The notes under the pieces: generated by a model
Databases searched by the model: none
Seen by the model: the letters and a program-made list of their open reading frames with translations, nothing else
What the model was told of the DNA's origin: nothing
Source: Algibacter mikhailovii
GTDB lineage: Bacteria; Bacteroidota; Bacteroidia; Flavobacteriales; Flavobacteriaceae
Assembly (NCBI RefSeq): GCF_014651495.1
Contig: NZ_BMWZ01000007.1
Coordinates: 1-64,000 of the forward strand
Direction of reading: 5' to 3'
Length of the DNA: 64,000 nucleotides
Position numbers and translations under genes: made by a program
Shown: positions 1 through 7,537 of the stretch, in pieces
Layout: the number at the start of each line of letters is the position of its first letter
Numbering within the stretch: position 1 is the first letter of the stretch

Positions 1-73
1 AAAAGAGAGGGGATTTTCAATGTTGACGAGATCTATAGTCTCTGCGTATATAATAACCTTAATCCTCTCTTTT
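1..73. repeat. Inverted repeat at the left window edge
   Basis: Bases 1-10 (AAAAGAGAGG) are the exact reverse complement of 64-73, with a further three matching bases inside after a two-base bulge. The loop holds a smaller imperfect hairpin. It could be the end of a structured element cut by the window. I recognise no RNA family. The stretch 74-118 holds nothing I can name. Confidence 0.35.
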
Positions 74-118
74 GTGCTTTCTTATTTATATGCCTGAATT
101 TAGTATTTTTATTAAAAT

Positions 119-257
119 GCTAACTTAAGTAGTATATAAAAAATTGCTACTTTGTGCTAAACCAATGTGAGTTGCTTTGTTTGCTTGCATCCGATTTTCC
201 TTCGGAAAATCCTCGCACACTAACACTCACTATTCTTATACCTACACGTTATACCTG
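119..257. repeat. Palindromic attC-like cassette element 1
   Basis: The element starts near GCTAAC at 119 and ends near CGTTATACC at 249-257. The outer arms are imperfect inverted repeats: GTAGTATATAAAAAATTG on the left faces TATTCTTATACCTAC on the right. The centre holds the perfect hairpin GATTTTCC-TTC-GGAAAATC (193-211) followed by CTCGC. The same core recurs at 7303-7321 and 7452-7470. Bases 258-325 are a short AT-rich leader for the next gene. Confidence 0.6.
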
Positions 258-325
258 ATTAAAACTTAAAAAGTGTAACAATTCTTTTCTTTATTAGTCA
301 TTCTTATTAAGAAATAAGAATTAAC

Positions 326-2053
326 ATGAAAAAAATAACTATTACGAGCATAATCCTTTTCCTTTTAATAAATATAAATTATACGTTTTCCCAAACTAAA
401 AATAACACTATTCAGAACCCTTTAGAATATGCCAATCAAAGAACTAAAGCAATAAGCCTAGTTAAGAATGAAAAATGGCAAGAATCTATTGAAATTTTAA
501 AAACCCTAACCACGCAATATCAAAACGATGCTGATTTATTTTATTTATTAGGATTGTCCTATTATGAAACTGGACAGTTTAAAAGTGCAATTATTGTATT
601 AAAAAAAACTATTGAATCTGGAGGTACAATATTAAGGGATATTCCAACAGGTTCAGCACCTTCAAATGATATAATGATTAAAATTGCCAAAGCCTATGCT
701 GAAGATGGAGATAAGGAGCATGCATTATTATGGCTGCAAAAAGGTTTTGCATCTCGTTATGACGAAAAACCGTTTTTAGAAGGCGAACCTGCTTTTAAAA
801 ATTTCAATACAGATGATGAATTTTTAGCCCTATTTGGGAATGATAATCAAACAAAAATTACAAGAGAAGAAAGCTGGACTAAAGATCTTTCATATTTAGA
901 AAAAAGAATTAACGAGTTACATTATAGTCCTAATCACTCCATTTCCAAAACAGAATTATCAAAAGAATTTCAAAATTTAAAAACAAAAATAGCAACATTA
1001 AATGATGAACAGATAGTTGTAGAATTAATGAAAATTATTGGTAGTATGGGTAATGGCCACAATTTAATTATTCCAACATCCCCAAACAAAGGCACTTTAA
1101 AAAAGTTTCCTGTTCAGTTTTATCAGTTTAATGATGGATTATTTATTGTTGATGCTGAGGTAGGTTATGAACAATGGATTGGTTATGAAGTAGAGTCGAT
1201 TGAAAATACAACTGCTGAAGAAGCACTTCAAAAAACAAATAAAGTAAATGCTAAGGATAACGATATGCAAAAACTTTGGTTGGGTCCATATTATTTAGGA
1301 CTACCAGATGTTTTAAAAGGTTTAGGAATTGTTGAGAATGCTAATCAAGTAACAATTACTTTGAATGACAGAAATGGAAAGTCTCAAAAGGTAATAATGA
1401 ATCCGGTATCTTGGAACTTTTCCGGCTTTCCAAAAATGCCAAAACTAAAAGACAGTGAACAACCATTATTCCTATCGAAAATAGAAGACCCTTATTGGTA
1501 TAAATTGATTCCAGAAAATAATAGTATATATGTTCAGTTCAATATCGTAACACAAAAGAAAACCCAATCTTTAGAAGATTTTAATATCGAATTACGTAGA
1601 AAGACATCTAAAAATAACGTACAACATTTAATTTTAGATTTGAGACATAATCATGGAGGAAATGGTTCTATATTGCCGCCAATGTTAAAGACCATTATCA
1701 ATTTTGAAGTTATGAATCCAGATGGAAACGTCTTTGTGTTAATGGGTCGAGAAACTTTTTCTGCAGCTCAAAACTTATTAACGGATATTACAAAATACAC
1801 TAATGCAATTCTTGTAGGAGAACCCAGTGGTTCAAAACCAAATCATATAGGAGAAGCAGGATGGTTTAAGTTACCATATTCAGGATTAATGGGACTTATT
1901 TCGACACAATTTCATCAAACTTCAAAAGCAGAGGACCATCGTAAATGGATAGCTCCTCATATTCCAATAAATGTATCATCAACCGATTATTTTAATGGAA
2001 ATGATAAAGCTTTGAATACCATAATGGAAGTGATAAAGTCTTATAAAAACTAG
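326..2053 (+). CDS. Secreted TPR and S41 peptidase-like protein
   Basis: 575 residues. It begins with a clear Sec signal peptide ending near residue 22 (NYTFSQ), so it should act in the periplasm or outside the cell. Residues ~38-105 form TPR repeats (LFYLLGLSYYETGQF). The C-terminal ~350 residues resemble the S41 C-terminal processing peptidase family. The likely nucleophile is Ser479 in ETFSAAQ, preceded by the typical strand-loop LILDLRHNHGGNGS. I see no clear PDZ domain. The substrate is unknown. It is the first gene of the accessory + strand array, with a palindromic element on each side. The ATG at 326 is chosen because the signal peptide follows directly. Confidence 0.75.
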   Translation: MKKITITSIILFLLININYTFSQTKNNTIQNPLEYANQRTKAISLVKNEKWQESIEILKTLTTQYQNDADLFYLLGLSYYETGQFKSAIIVLKKTIESGGTILRDIPTGSAPSNDIMIKIAKAYAEDGDKEHALLWLQKGFASRYDEKPFLEGEPAFKNFNTDDEFLALFGNDNQTKITREESWTKDLSYLEKRINELHYSPNHSISKTELSKEFQNLKTKIATLNDEQIVVELMKIIGSMGNGHNLIIPTSPNKGTLKKFPVQFYQFNDGLFIVDAEVGYEQWIGYEVESIENTTAEEALQKTNKVNAKDNDMQKLWLGPYYLGLPDVLKGLGIVENANQVTITLNDRNGKSQKVIMNPVSWNFSGFPKMPKLKDSEQPLFLSKIEDPYWYKLIPENNSIYVQFNIVTQKKTQSLEDFNIELRRKTSKNNVQHLILDLRHNHGGNGSILPPMLKTIINFEVMNPDGNVFVLMGRETFSAAQNLLTDITKYTNAILVGEPSGSKPNHIGEAGWFKLPYSGLMGLISTQFHQTSKAEDHRKWIAPHIPINVSSTDYFNGNDKALNTIMEVIKSYKN

Positions 2054-2172
2054 GTATAACAGGGTGTATAGCTCATTGCGACTGCATTCCTAATCGGAAT
2101 TCATTGCAATTCGGTATCTTTAGGTTTCAGCGGAAAATCATAGCTTACTTTCCACAACGAGCCATACACAGC
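2054..2172. repeat. Palindromic attC-like cassette element 2
   Basis: It starts one base after the stop codon of the S41 gene with GTATAACAGGGTGTATA. The arms GTGTATAGCTCATTG (2064-2078) and CAACGAGCCATACAC (2155-2169) are inverted repeats matching at 13 of 15 positions. An inner palindromic stretch lies around 2093-2116. The first seven bases, GTATAAC, are the reverse complement of GTTATAC at the right end of element 1. Confidence 0.6.
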
Positions 2173-2241
2173 ATCAGAATCTGATTTACGCTTCGAGATA
2201 TATAAGTCTTAAATACTAATGAAAATTAATAGATTTTACAA

Positions 2242-2688
2242 ATGAATAAAAACGAGTTAATAACCTTTTTTGAAAGTGACCTGAACAACTTAATCACTGA
2301 AATAGAACTTTATAAGAATGAAGAGAATATTTGGCGAATAGAAAAAAGCATCTCTAATTCAGCAGGAAATTTAACTTTGCATTTAATTGGGAACTTACAC
2401 ACTTTTATTGGAAAAGAAATTGGAAAAACAAACTATATTAGGAATAGAGAACTTGAATTTACTCAAAAAAAAGTTCCAAGAATTGAATTGATTAACGGTA
2501 TAAATACCACCTTAGAAATGGTTAAAAAATCACTGTTATCTATTACAAACGAAGAATTGAAAAACGATTATCCAATTTTGAAGTTTTCCAAAGTAGAAAC
2601 AAATGAATACTTACTAGTTCATTTAATAAAACATTTGACTTATCATCTTGGACAAATAAATTATCATAGGCGGCTAATAGATGAATAA
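2242..2688 (+). CDS. DinB-like (DUF1572-type) protein
   Basis: 148 residues, predicted as an all-alpha four-helix bundle of the DinB/YfiT-like superfamily. The pattern of spaced histidines fits metal binding: LTLHLIGNLHTF in the second helix and HLTYHLGQINYHRR near the C-terminus. Such proteins are small cytosolic putative metal-dependent enzymes or thiol transferases; the reaction of this one cannot be told from the sequence. It is a single gene between element 2 and a half-site (CAACGTATATAAAA, 2702-2715) that begins 13 bases after its stop. ATG start at 2242. Confidence 0.75.
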   Translation: MNKNELITFFESDLNNLITEIELYKNEENIWRIEKSISNSAGNLTLHLIGNLHTFIGKEIGKTNYIRNRELEFTQKKVPRIELINGINTTLEMVKKSLLSITNEELKNDYPILKFSKVETNEYLLVHLIKHLTYHLGQINYHRRLIDE

Positions 2689-2780
2689 AGACTACCACTA
2701 TCAACGTATATAAAAAACCGTTTCGACTGTAACAAATTAAGCTTTTGCATGTCTTACTGATAATTAATCAAACAATCAAA

Positions 2781-4154
2781 ATGAAAAGCAAAAGTTTAAC
2801 TTTAATATTAGTACTTATAATCTCAATTTCAGGATATTCTCAGAATTTTGAAAAAGAGTTTGACCTTTTACTGAGCAAGAAATATGAAACCTCAGATCCC
2901 GGTGCCACAGCTTTAGTAGCAGTTAATGGAAAAGTCATCTATAAAAAAGCTTTTGGAAAAGCTAATTTAGAATTGGGTGTAGATATGTCAGATAACAGTG
3001 TATTTGAAATTGGATCAAATTCAAAGCAATTTACTGCAGTCTCTATATTGATGCTTGCTGAACAAGGGAAATTAAAAATAGACGATGAGATTACTAAATA
3101 TATAAAAAACTATCCTACTCATGGTCATAAAATAACAATACACCATTTACTATCTCATACATCGGGTATCGGCAATTTTACATCTTCAGATGAATGGTGG
3201 AACAACAGAAAAAAAGATTATACTAAAGAAGAATTTATCAATTTATTTAAAAAACTACCTATGCTTTATGCTCCTGGTGAAAAATATCTCTACAGTAATA
3301 CTGGTTATTTTTTACTTGGTGCAATAATTGAAGAAATCTCTAATAAAACATACGAAGAATTTATTAGAGAAAATATTTTTAAACCTTTAGAAATGAATAA
3401 TACTGATTATGGCAGCAGATCAAAAATTATCTTAAAGAGAGCATCAGGCTATGATAATGTATATGATAAAGGAGGTGAAAAATTTAATGAAAATGAAACT
3501 GTTAATGCAGAGCCAATAAGCTTTATCCAATGGCACAGTGCAGGTGCTATTGTATCAACCGTTCATGACCTTTTTCTATGGAATAGAGCTATAAGAAATA
3601 ACAAGCTTATTAGTGAGGAGAATAAAATAAAAGCATTTACAAACTATCAATTAAAAGACGGAAAACACACAAATTATGGATACGGATGGGCTATAGAAGA
3701 TATCAACGGCATCTCATCCGTCGAACACAACGGAGGTACTATGGGCTTCAGAAGTACTATTATTTATTTGCCTAAAGAAGATGTTTTTGTAGTTGTTTTG
3801 TCTAATCAAACATATAATGCCCCTGATTACGTTTCTGCGAAAATGGCCGCCATTGCAATCAATAAACCTTACCCTGAGATCGATACAAACAAAGTAAATA
3901 CCGACCCCGCATTTCTACAAAAAATTGCTGGGACTTATGAATTTGATGATGGTTCGGTAATAATAATCTCAGAGGAAAACAATAAGTTATACAGTCAGAG
4001 ACCTAATGGAAGTAAATCTATAATTTATTCAATTGAAAAGAATAGGTTTTATTTTCTCAATAGTTTTTCCAGTTTAACTTTTGATGTAAATAAAGAACCT
4101 TCTGTTATTTATAAAAATAGAATCTATAAAAGCAAAGGGAGAAAAGTGAAGTAA
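2781..4154 (+). CDS. Secreted serine hydrolase, beta-lactamase family (class C-like)
   Basis: 457 residues from the ATG at 2781. An in-frame TTG at 2745 would add twelve residues before the signal peptide and is unlikely. The signal peptide ends near residue 21 (SISGYSQ). Catalytic motifs of the class C beta-lactamase/DD-peptidase/esterase fold are present: SxxK as SNSK (Ser79, Lys82), YSN (171-173), and HNGG near residue 324 in place of KTG. A small C-terminal domain (~390-457) follows. These proteins are usually peptidases or esterases rather than resistance enzymes. It belongs to the accessory cassette region; the sequence AACAGCATAGAATAATG starts directly after the stop. Confidence 0.85.
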   Translation: MKSKSLTLILVLIISISGYSQNFEKEFDLLLSKKYETSDPGATALVAVNGKVIYKKAFGKANLELGVDMSDNSVFEIGSNSKQFTAVSILMLAEQGKLKIDDEITKYIKNYPTHGHKITIHHLLSHTSGIGNFTSSDEWWNNRKKDYTKEEFINLFKKLPMLYAPGEKYLYSNTGYFLLGAIIEEISNKTYEEFIRENIFKPLEMNNTDYGSRSKIILKRASGYDNVYDKGGEKFNENETVNAEPISFIQWHSAGAIVSTVHDLFLWNRAIRNNKLISEENKIKAFTNYQLKDGKHTNYGYGWAIEDINGISSVEHNGGTMGFRSTIIYLPKEDVFVVVLSNQTYNAPDYVSAKMAAIAINKPYPEIDTNKVNTDPAFLQKIAGTYEFDDGSVIIISEENNKLYSQRPNGSKSIIYSIEKNRFYFLNSFSSLTFDVNKEPSVIYKNRIYKSKGRKVK

Positions 4155-4190
4155 AACAGCATAGAATAATGTATAATCGTAAAGACTTTA

Positions 4191-4496
4191 ATGAACACCT
4201 GTGCAAAATTGGAAACAAAAGACGAAAAATCAAGAATCAAAGCCCTTCAAAAAGAAATTAAACAGCTTAAAAAACTAGTTCTTAAAAAGGATCTTGACCA
4301 TATTTACATGAACGTCTATTATATAGAACCAATTCAGAAAGCATTACAATAATTAGATAATGATAGATGTCCTCTAAAATATTATAAGGCATACGCTATG
4401 GAGGGATTACAGGGAGTGGACCCATACAGTACAATGAGTACAAATGGTTACGATGAAGCTCTTAAATTGAAAGTAGAGGTTGAAAATGTGAATTAA
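4191..4496 (+). pseudogene. Small ORF interrupted by one in-frame stop
   Basis: An ATG at 4191 opens 53 codons, rich in Lys and with a coiled-coil look (ALQKEIKQLKKLVLKKD), to a TAA at 4350-4352. The same frame then runs open for 47 more codons (KYYKAYAMEGLQGVDPYST) to a TAA at 4494-4496. One base change would make a single ~100-residue protein. I recognise no family. It may be a decayed cassette, or two unrelated short ORFs by chance; the soluble composition on both sides of the stop favours decay. Confidence 0.4.
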
Positions 4497-4509
4497 CTTT
4501 GTGAATAAA

Positions 4510-5147
4510 ATGAAAAAAATAAATATTCAAATCTCATTTTATTTTATCTTATTTATTACTGTATTTTATGTAATATAAACACGGATGAAACTAATAAAGA
4601 AAGTGTTGCAATCATAACATTATTGTATAATAATCAATTGTTATATTTTCATTCTCCGCCACCTCCTCCACCTCCGAAAGACATTCCATTTGATGAAATT
4701 AAACCAGTAGAAAATACTGAAATAAAAAAATATGATTCTGACAAAATCATATTGGAAGGAAAGTTTGCTATCGTAATGGACAATGAGAATGATTTAAAAA
4801 AATCAGATTTAAAAATGTTTCCAACCGAATTTAAGGAAATATATGCAAACCCATATCATCTAATATCTGTCGAACAATTAAGAAAAATAGATTTAAGAGA
4901 TAGCTTTAATAAAAAAATTCCAATTCTAAATAAACAAGGAATAAAAATTCAAGATTTGGCAGAAAAAAATAAGGTTTTAGGTATTCTTTTTGTTTCTGAA
5001 ATTAAATTTAATAAAGAATTTAATAAAGCTATTTTGATTTTTGCAAGTTATACGCATGAATTGGCAGGAAGTACAAGTGTAATTGGCTTAAAAAAAATAA
5101 AAGGAAAATGGGAAATTAAACATGGTCAAATTTTATCTGAAAGTTAA
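4510..5147 (+). pseudogene. Lipoprotein gene broken by a frameshift at the lipobox
   Basis: The ATG at 4510 opens a Lys-rich, hydrophobic signal sequence (MKKINIQISFYFILFITVF) that hits a stop at 4576-4578. The next frame is open from upstream of the signal region to 5147 and reads Cys-Asn-Ile-Asn-Thr-Asp just where a lipobox cysteine is expected. One extra T in the T-run at 4563-4566 would join the two into TVFLC-NINTDE, a normal lipoprotein start. The body (~195 residues) has seven consecutive prolines (HSPPPPPPPKD) and no family I know. A start at TTG 4623 would give a 174-residue cytosolic protein, which fits less well. The break may be real or a sequencing error. Confidence 0.6.
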
Positions 5148-5160
5148 TTAATGCAAGCCA

Positions 5161-5201
5161 CAACACGGCATGTAAATATGCTACTTTTCTTATACAAGTA
5201 G
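5161..5201. repeat. Cassette half-site with small hairpin
   Basis: CAACACGGCATGTAAATATG (5161-5180) follows the stop of the broken lipoprotein by 13 bases and fits the AACAnnGnRTA left-arm pattern seen after most genes here. It runs straight into a 6-bp perfect inverted repeat, CTACTT (5181-5186) and AAGTAG (5196-5201). Confidence 0.4.
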
Positions 5202-5274
5202 GTTAAGACAAAGCTGTAACAATTACCCTCTTACATCGTCAAACTTTAGTATGAATTACTAAAAGTAAACAAAT

Positions 5275-5961
5275 ATGGATGTAAATAAAGAACAGAAGAA
5301 TTTAATTAAGACCGCTAGAATAACGGGGTTATGGTATTTAATGATGGCTATTACAGGAATTCTAGGGTTTATGGTCTATCATTCTCAAATATTTGTATCT
5401 GGTAATCCTGCGCGAACGCTAACAAATTTAGTAGAATTAGAATCTACTGCAAGAATTAGATTGCTATTAGAGTTTGCTATCGTAATAACTCAAGCACTTA
5501 CCGCAGTTTGGTTTTTCAAATTATTTAAAGATAATTATGAATGGGAAGCTTGGACTTTAGGTATATGGGGAATGGTAAATGCTTTGGCTATTATGATAAG
5601 TGCAATTTCAATCGCTACGGCAATAGGTATTGCAAATTCTGATATAAGTGCTACAGAAGACAAAGTTTTACTAATTCAGGTTTTTCAAAATATTATTTCA
5701 AATGCTTGGGGTATAGGCGGCCTATTTTTCGGGTTATGGCTATTTCCCATGGGATACATAGTTATCAAATCTAAAAGGTTGCCTGTCTGGTTAGGAAGAG
5801 TTATTATTTTAGGTGGTATAGGTTATCTAATTTCTACAGTTATACGCTACGCCGGAATTGATTTTAGTTACAATAGATTTCTTATTCTACCTGCAACCAT
5901 TGGAGAATTTTGGATGATAGGTTATTTACTAATTTTTGGCATAAGACCTAGTATTGAGTGA
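5275..5961 (+). CDS. DUF4386 family membrane protein
   Basis: 228 residues with about six hydrophobic membrane segments and the N-terminal pattern KTARITGLWYLMMAITGILG typical of the DUF4386 family. These inner-membrane proteins have no established function. The short C-terminus ends just after the last helix (MIGYLLIFGIRPSIE). It is a single-gene unit between a half-site at 5161 and the palindromic element at 5984. ATG start at 5275. Confidence 0.8.
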   Translation: MDVNKEQKNLIKTARITGLWYLMMAITGILGFMVYHSQIFVSGNPARTLTNLVELESTARIRLLLEFAIVITQALTAVWFFKLFKDNYEWEAWTLGIWGMVNALAIMISAISIATAIGIANSDISATEDKVLLIQVFQNIISNAWGIGGLFFGLWLFPMGYIVIKSKRLPVWLGRVIILGGIGYLISTVIRYAGIDFSYNRFLILPATIGEFWMIGYLLIFGIRPSIE

Positions 5962-5983
5962 AATTATATTAAAACCGCACCCA

Positions 5984-6117
5984 GTTATAACTATAAGTAA
6001 TTGCTTTTCTTGTCTACCTCTGAAAATCCTCGCGAATTTTCTATTCGGTTTGTATTTGCTAATTTAGTTTCTGAAACACGTAACGACATCAGACACAAAC
6101 ACGTTGCTTACAATTAT
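5984..6117. repeat. Palindromic attC-like cassette element 3
   Basis: Left arm ATAACTATAAGTAA (5987-6000) faces TTGCTTACAATTAT (6104-6117). The reverse complement of the right arm matches the left at 11 of 14 positions. The centre has TGAAAATCCTCGCG (6021-6034), a partial copy of the core seen in elements 1, 5 and 6. The right end CACGTTGC resembles the CGTTRT ends of the other elements. Confidence 0.5.
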
Positions 6118-6199
6118 GAAAAGAATCCTGTTTACATCAATATTAGTATTTATTTTCAATTTTGTTTTCTCTCAAAATTTGCTTAATGATAAATATTAA
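6116..6199 (+). pseudogene. Signal-peptide stub (27 codons)
   Basis: ATG at 6116 encodes a near-perfect secretory leader (MKRILFTSILVFIFNFVFSQ) followed by only seven residues before TAA. A mature protein is missing. It looks like the 5' end of a secreted-protein gene whose body was deleted or replaced by the next ORF, which overlaps it by 14 bases in another frame. It could also be a genuine short peptide. The start abuts the right arm of element 3. Confidence 0.35.
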
Positions 6200-6344
6200 A
6201 CAATTAGAGCTTTATGAAAAAACAAAAACAGGAGATATTTACGGAAGTGGAATTACAGCGAAATTAATAGCAACAGAAATGATAAAATTAAATTTAAGTC
6301 CATTAAAAGCAAAAGACCGAATTGAAAAAGCATTGAGAAAATAA
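6186..6344 (+). CDS. Hypothetical 52-residue protein
   Basis: ATG at 6186 opens 52 codons (MINIKQLELYEKTKTGDIYG, then a Lys-rich helical end). It is soluble, with no motif I recognise. It overlaps the signal-peptide stub in a different frame and is followed immediately by element 4. It may be a whole small cassette gene or the C-terminal remnant of a longer one. An in-frame TTG at 6162 would lengthen it by eight residues. Confidence 0.35.
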   Translation: MINIKQLELYEKTKTGDIYGSGITAKLIATEMIKLNLSPLKAKDRIEKALRK

Positions 6345-6475
6345 CTGTGGGCAACAATATGCTTAGTTAATGGCATTGGCTCGTACTCACTTGGAAAATT
6401 TCTTCGGAATTTTCTTGCGTCCAATTTTGTTTACTAACTTAGTTACGTAAAATTCATTTTTAACCTGTAGCCCTA
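6345..6475. repeat. Palindromic attC-like cassette element 4
   Basis: It begins at the stop codon of the 52-residue ORF. Arm GGGCAACA (6349-6356) faces TGTAGCCC (6466-6473), matching at 7 of 8 positions. The central hairpin GAAAATT (6394-6400) and AATTTTC (6408-6414), around TCTTCGG, is a variant of the GATTTTCC core, and CTTGCGTCC follows it. Confidence 0.5.
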
Positions 6476-6515
6476 TTTCAACATAAACGGATCACAGAAG
6501 CAACCAGAAAAACAA

Positions 6516-7046
6516 ATGGAATTAACTATAAGAAAAGAAAATCCAGATGATTTTAAAATGGTCTTTAACCTTATAGAAAAGGCATTTGAAAATGAACCAA
6601 TGAGCGACCAAAAGGAACAGTTTTTAGTGGAACGGCTGAGAAAATCAAATGTTTTTGTTCCCGATCTTTCAATGGTAGCCATAATAGAAAACAAAATTGT
6701 CGGACATATTTTACTGACCAAACTGAAAATAAAAAATGGCCAAAATGAATTTGACTCTTTGGCTCTTGCTCCAGTTTCAGTACTTCCGGAATATCAAGGG
6801 AAAGGAATTGGTGGAATGCTTATAAAAGAAGCTCATAAAAAAGCAAAAGAATTGGGATTCCATTCGGTCATATTACTCGGTCACGAAAAATATTATCCGA
6901 AATTCGGATACAAGAAAGCCAAACTATTTGGAATTGAATTGCCATTTGAGGTACCAAAAGAGAATTGTATGGCAATCGAACTTACCGAAAACGGATTAAA
7001 AAATGTTAGCGGAACAGTTGAATACCCAAAAGAATTTAGTGAATAA
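6516..7046 (+). CDS. GNAT family N-acetyltransferase (YhbS-like)
   Basis: 176 residues covering one complete GNAT fold. The acetyl-CoA pyrophosphate-binding motif A is clear: VLPEYQGKGIGGMLIKEAHK at ~90-110, with the Q/RxxGxG/A signature, followed by the beta4-alpha3 region and GHEKYYPKFGYKKA typical of YhbS-type members. It would transfer an acetyl group from acetyl-CoA to an amine; the acceptor is unknown. It is a single-gene cassette between element 4 and a gene remnant. ATG start at 6516. Confidence 0.85.
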   Translation: MELTIRKENPDDFKMVFNLIEKAFENEPMSDQKEQFLVERLRKSNVFVPDLSMVAIIENKIVGHILLTKLKIKNGQNEFDSLALAPVSVLPEYQGKGIGGMLIKEAHKKAKELGFHSVILLGHEKYYPKFGYKKAKLFGIELPFEVPKENCMAIELTENGLKNVSGTVEYPKEFSE

Positions 7047-7237
7047 AACCAATTGAACCGACAACTGAACTGAAACTTGATACTTTGAATGCAGACAATT
7101 ACAATGTTCTTTTCTTTCATCCAAACCAATCTGAGTTTAATGAATTTCTGAAAAGGAATGGGGAAGCATCTGGACTGTATGAGGTTGACATCAGGATTTT
7201 TCCAGAATTTGATGTATTTAATAGAAACTGCAAATAA
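7043..7237 (+). pseudogene. C-terminal gene remnant after the GNAT gene
   Basis: A 64-codon open stretch in a frame different from the GNAT gene begins right after a stop at 7040-7042. It ends at TAA 7235-7237 and reads in part NADNYNVLFFHPNQSEFNEF. It has protein-like composition but no ATG or GTG start. It looks like the 3' end of a gene whose 5' part was lost where the GNAT gene joined. I recognise no family. The motif TAACATGGTATTAATAA overlaps its stop, as at the other gene ends. Confidence 0.4.
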
Positions 7238-7376
7238 CATGGTATTAATAAATTTGCTAGTTTTATACTAAATAAATGTTAGTTGCTCGTTTGCCAACTT
7301 CTGATTTTCCTTCGGAAAATCCTCGCGCAAAAGCACGCAACAAACAATACATTTGTTGAATTATTAAAATAAAAAC
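7238..7376. repeat. Palindromic attC-like cassette element 5
   Basis: It contains the core hairpin GATTTTCC-TTC-GGAAAATC at 7303-7321 followed by CTCGCGC. The flanks AAATGTTAGTTGC (left) and GCAACAAACAATACATTT (right) are imperfect inverted repeats. Element 6 follows directly, so two elements lie in tandem without a gene between them. Confidence 0.5.
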
Positions 7377-7380
7377 GTTT

Positions 7381-7514
7381 GCTAACAATGTGTAAAAATA
7401 ATGCGTAAGTTTATTCCCCAATCGTAAGTCCGTGCCGATTTGCTTGCGTCCGATTTTCCTTCGGAAAATCAAACTCTCTCAAATCCGCACTATTCTTACA
7501 CCAACCGTTGTGCT
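7381..7514. repeat. Palindromic attC-like cassette element 6
   Basis: This is the best preserved copy. Left arm TGTGTAAAAATAATGCG (7389-7405) faces CGCACTATTCTTACAC (7486-7501), with two mismatches over 16 positions. The centre has TTGCTTGCGTCC and then the hairpin GATTTTCC-TTC-GGAAAATC (7452-7470). The outer ends are GCTAACAA at the left and CCGTTGTGC at the right, placed like the core sites of integron attC elements but not exact GTTRRRY matches. Confidence 0.6.
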
Positions 7515-7537
7515 TCATTATGAGAAACCGTTAACCA

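Noticed and set aside
2781-4154. Antibiotic resistance by the beta-lactamase-family protein
   Set aside because: The KTG motif is HNGG-like and a C-terminal extra domain is present, typical of esterases or peptidases of this superfamily; resistance cannot be claimed.
6001-6186. ORF across element 3 on the + strand
   Set aside because: It only translates the palindromic element and starts at TTG; composition is not protein-like.
6893-7240. Minus-strand ORF opposite the GNAT end and the remnant
   Set aside because: It is a shadow of two + strand reading frames, with no start or family support.
7263-7472. Minus-strand ORF across elements 5 and 6
   Set aside because: It spans two inverted-repeat elements and shares the repeated core; it is not a gene.
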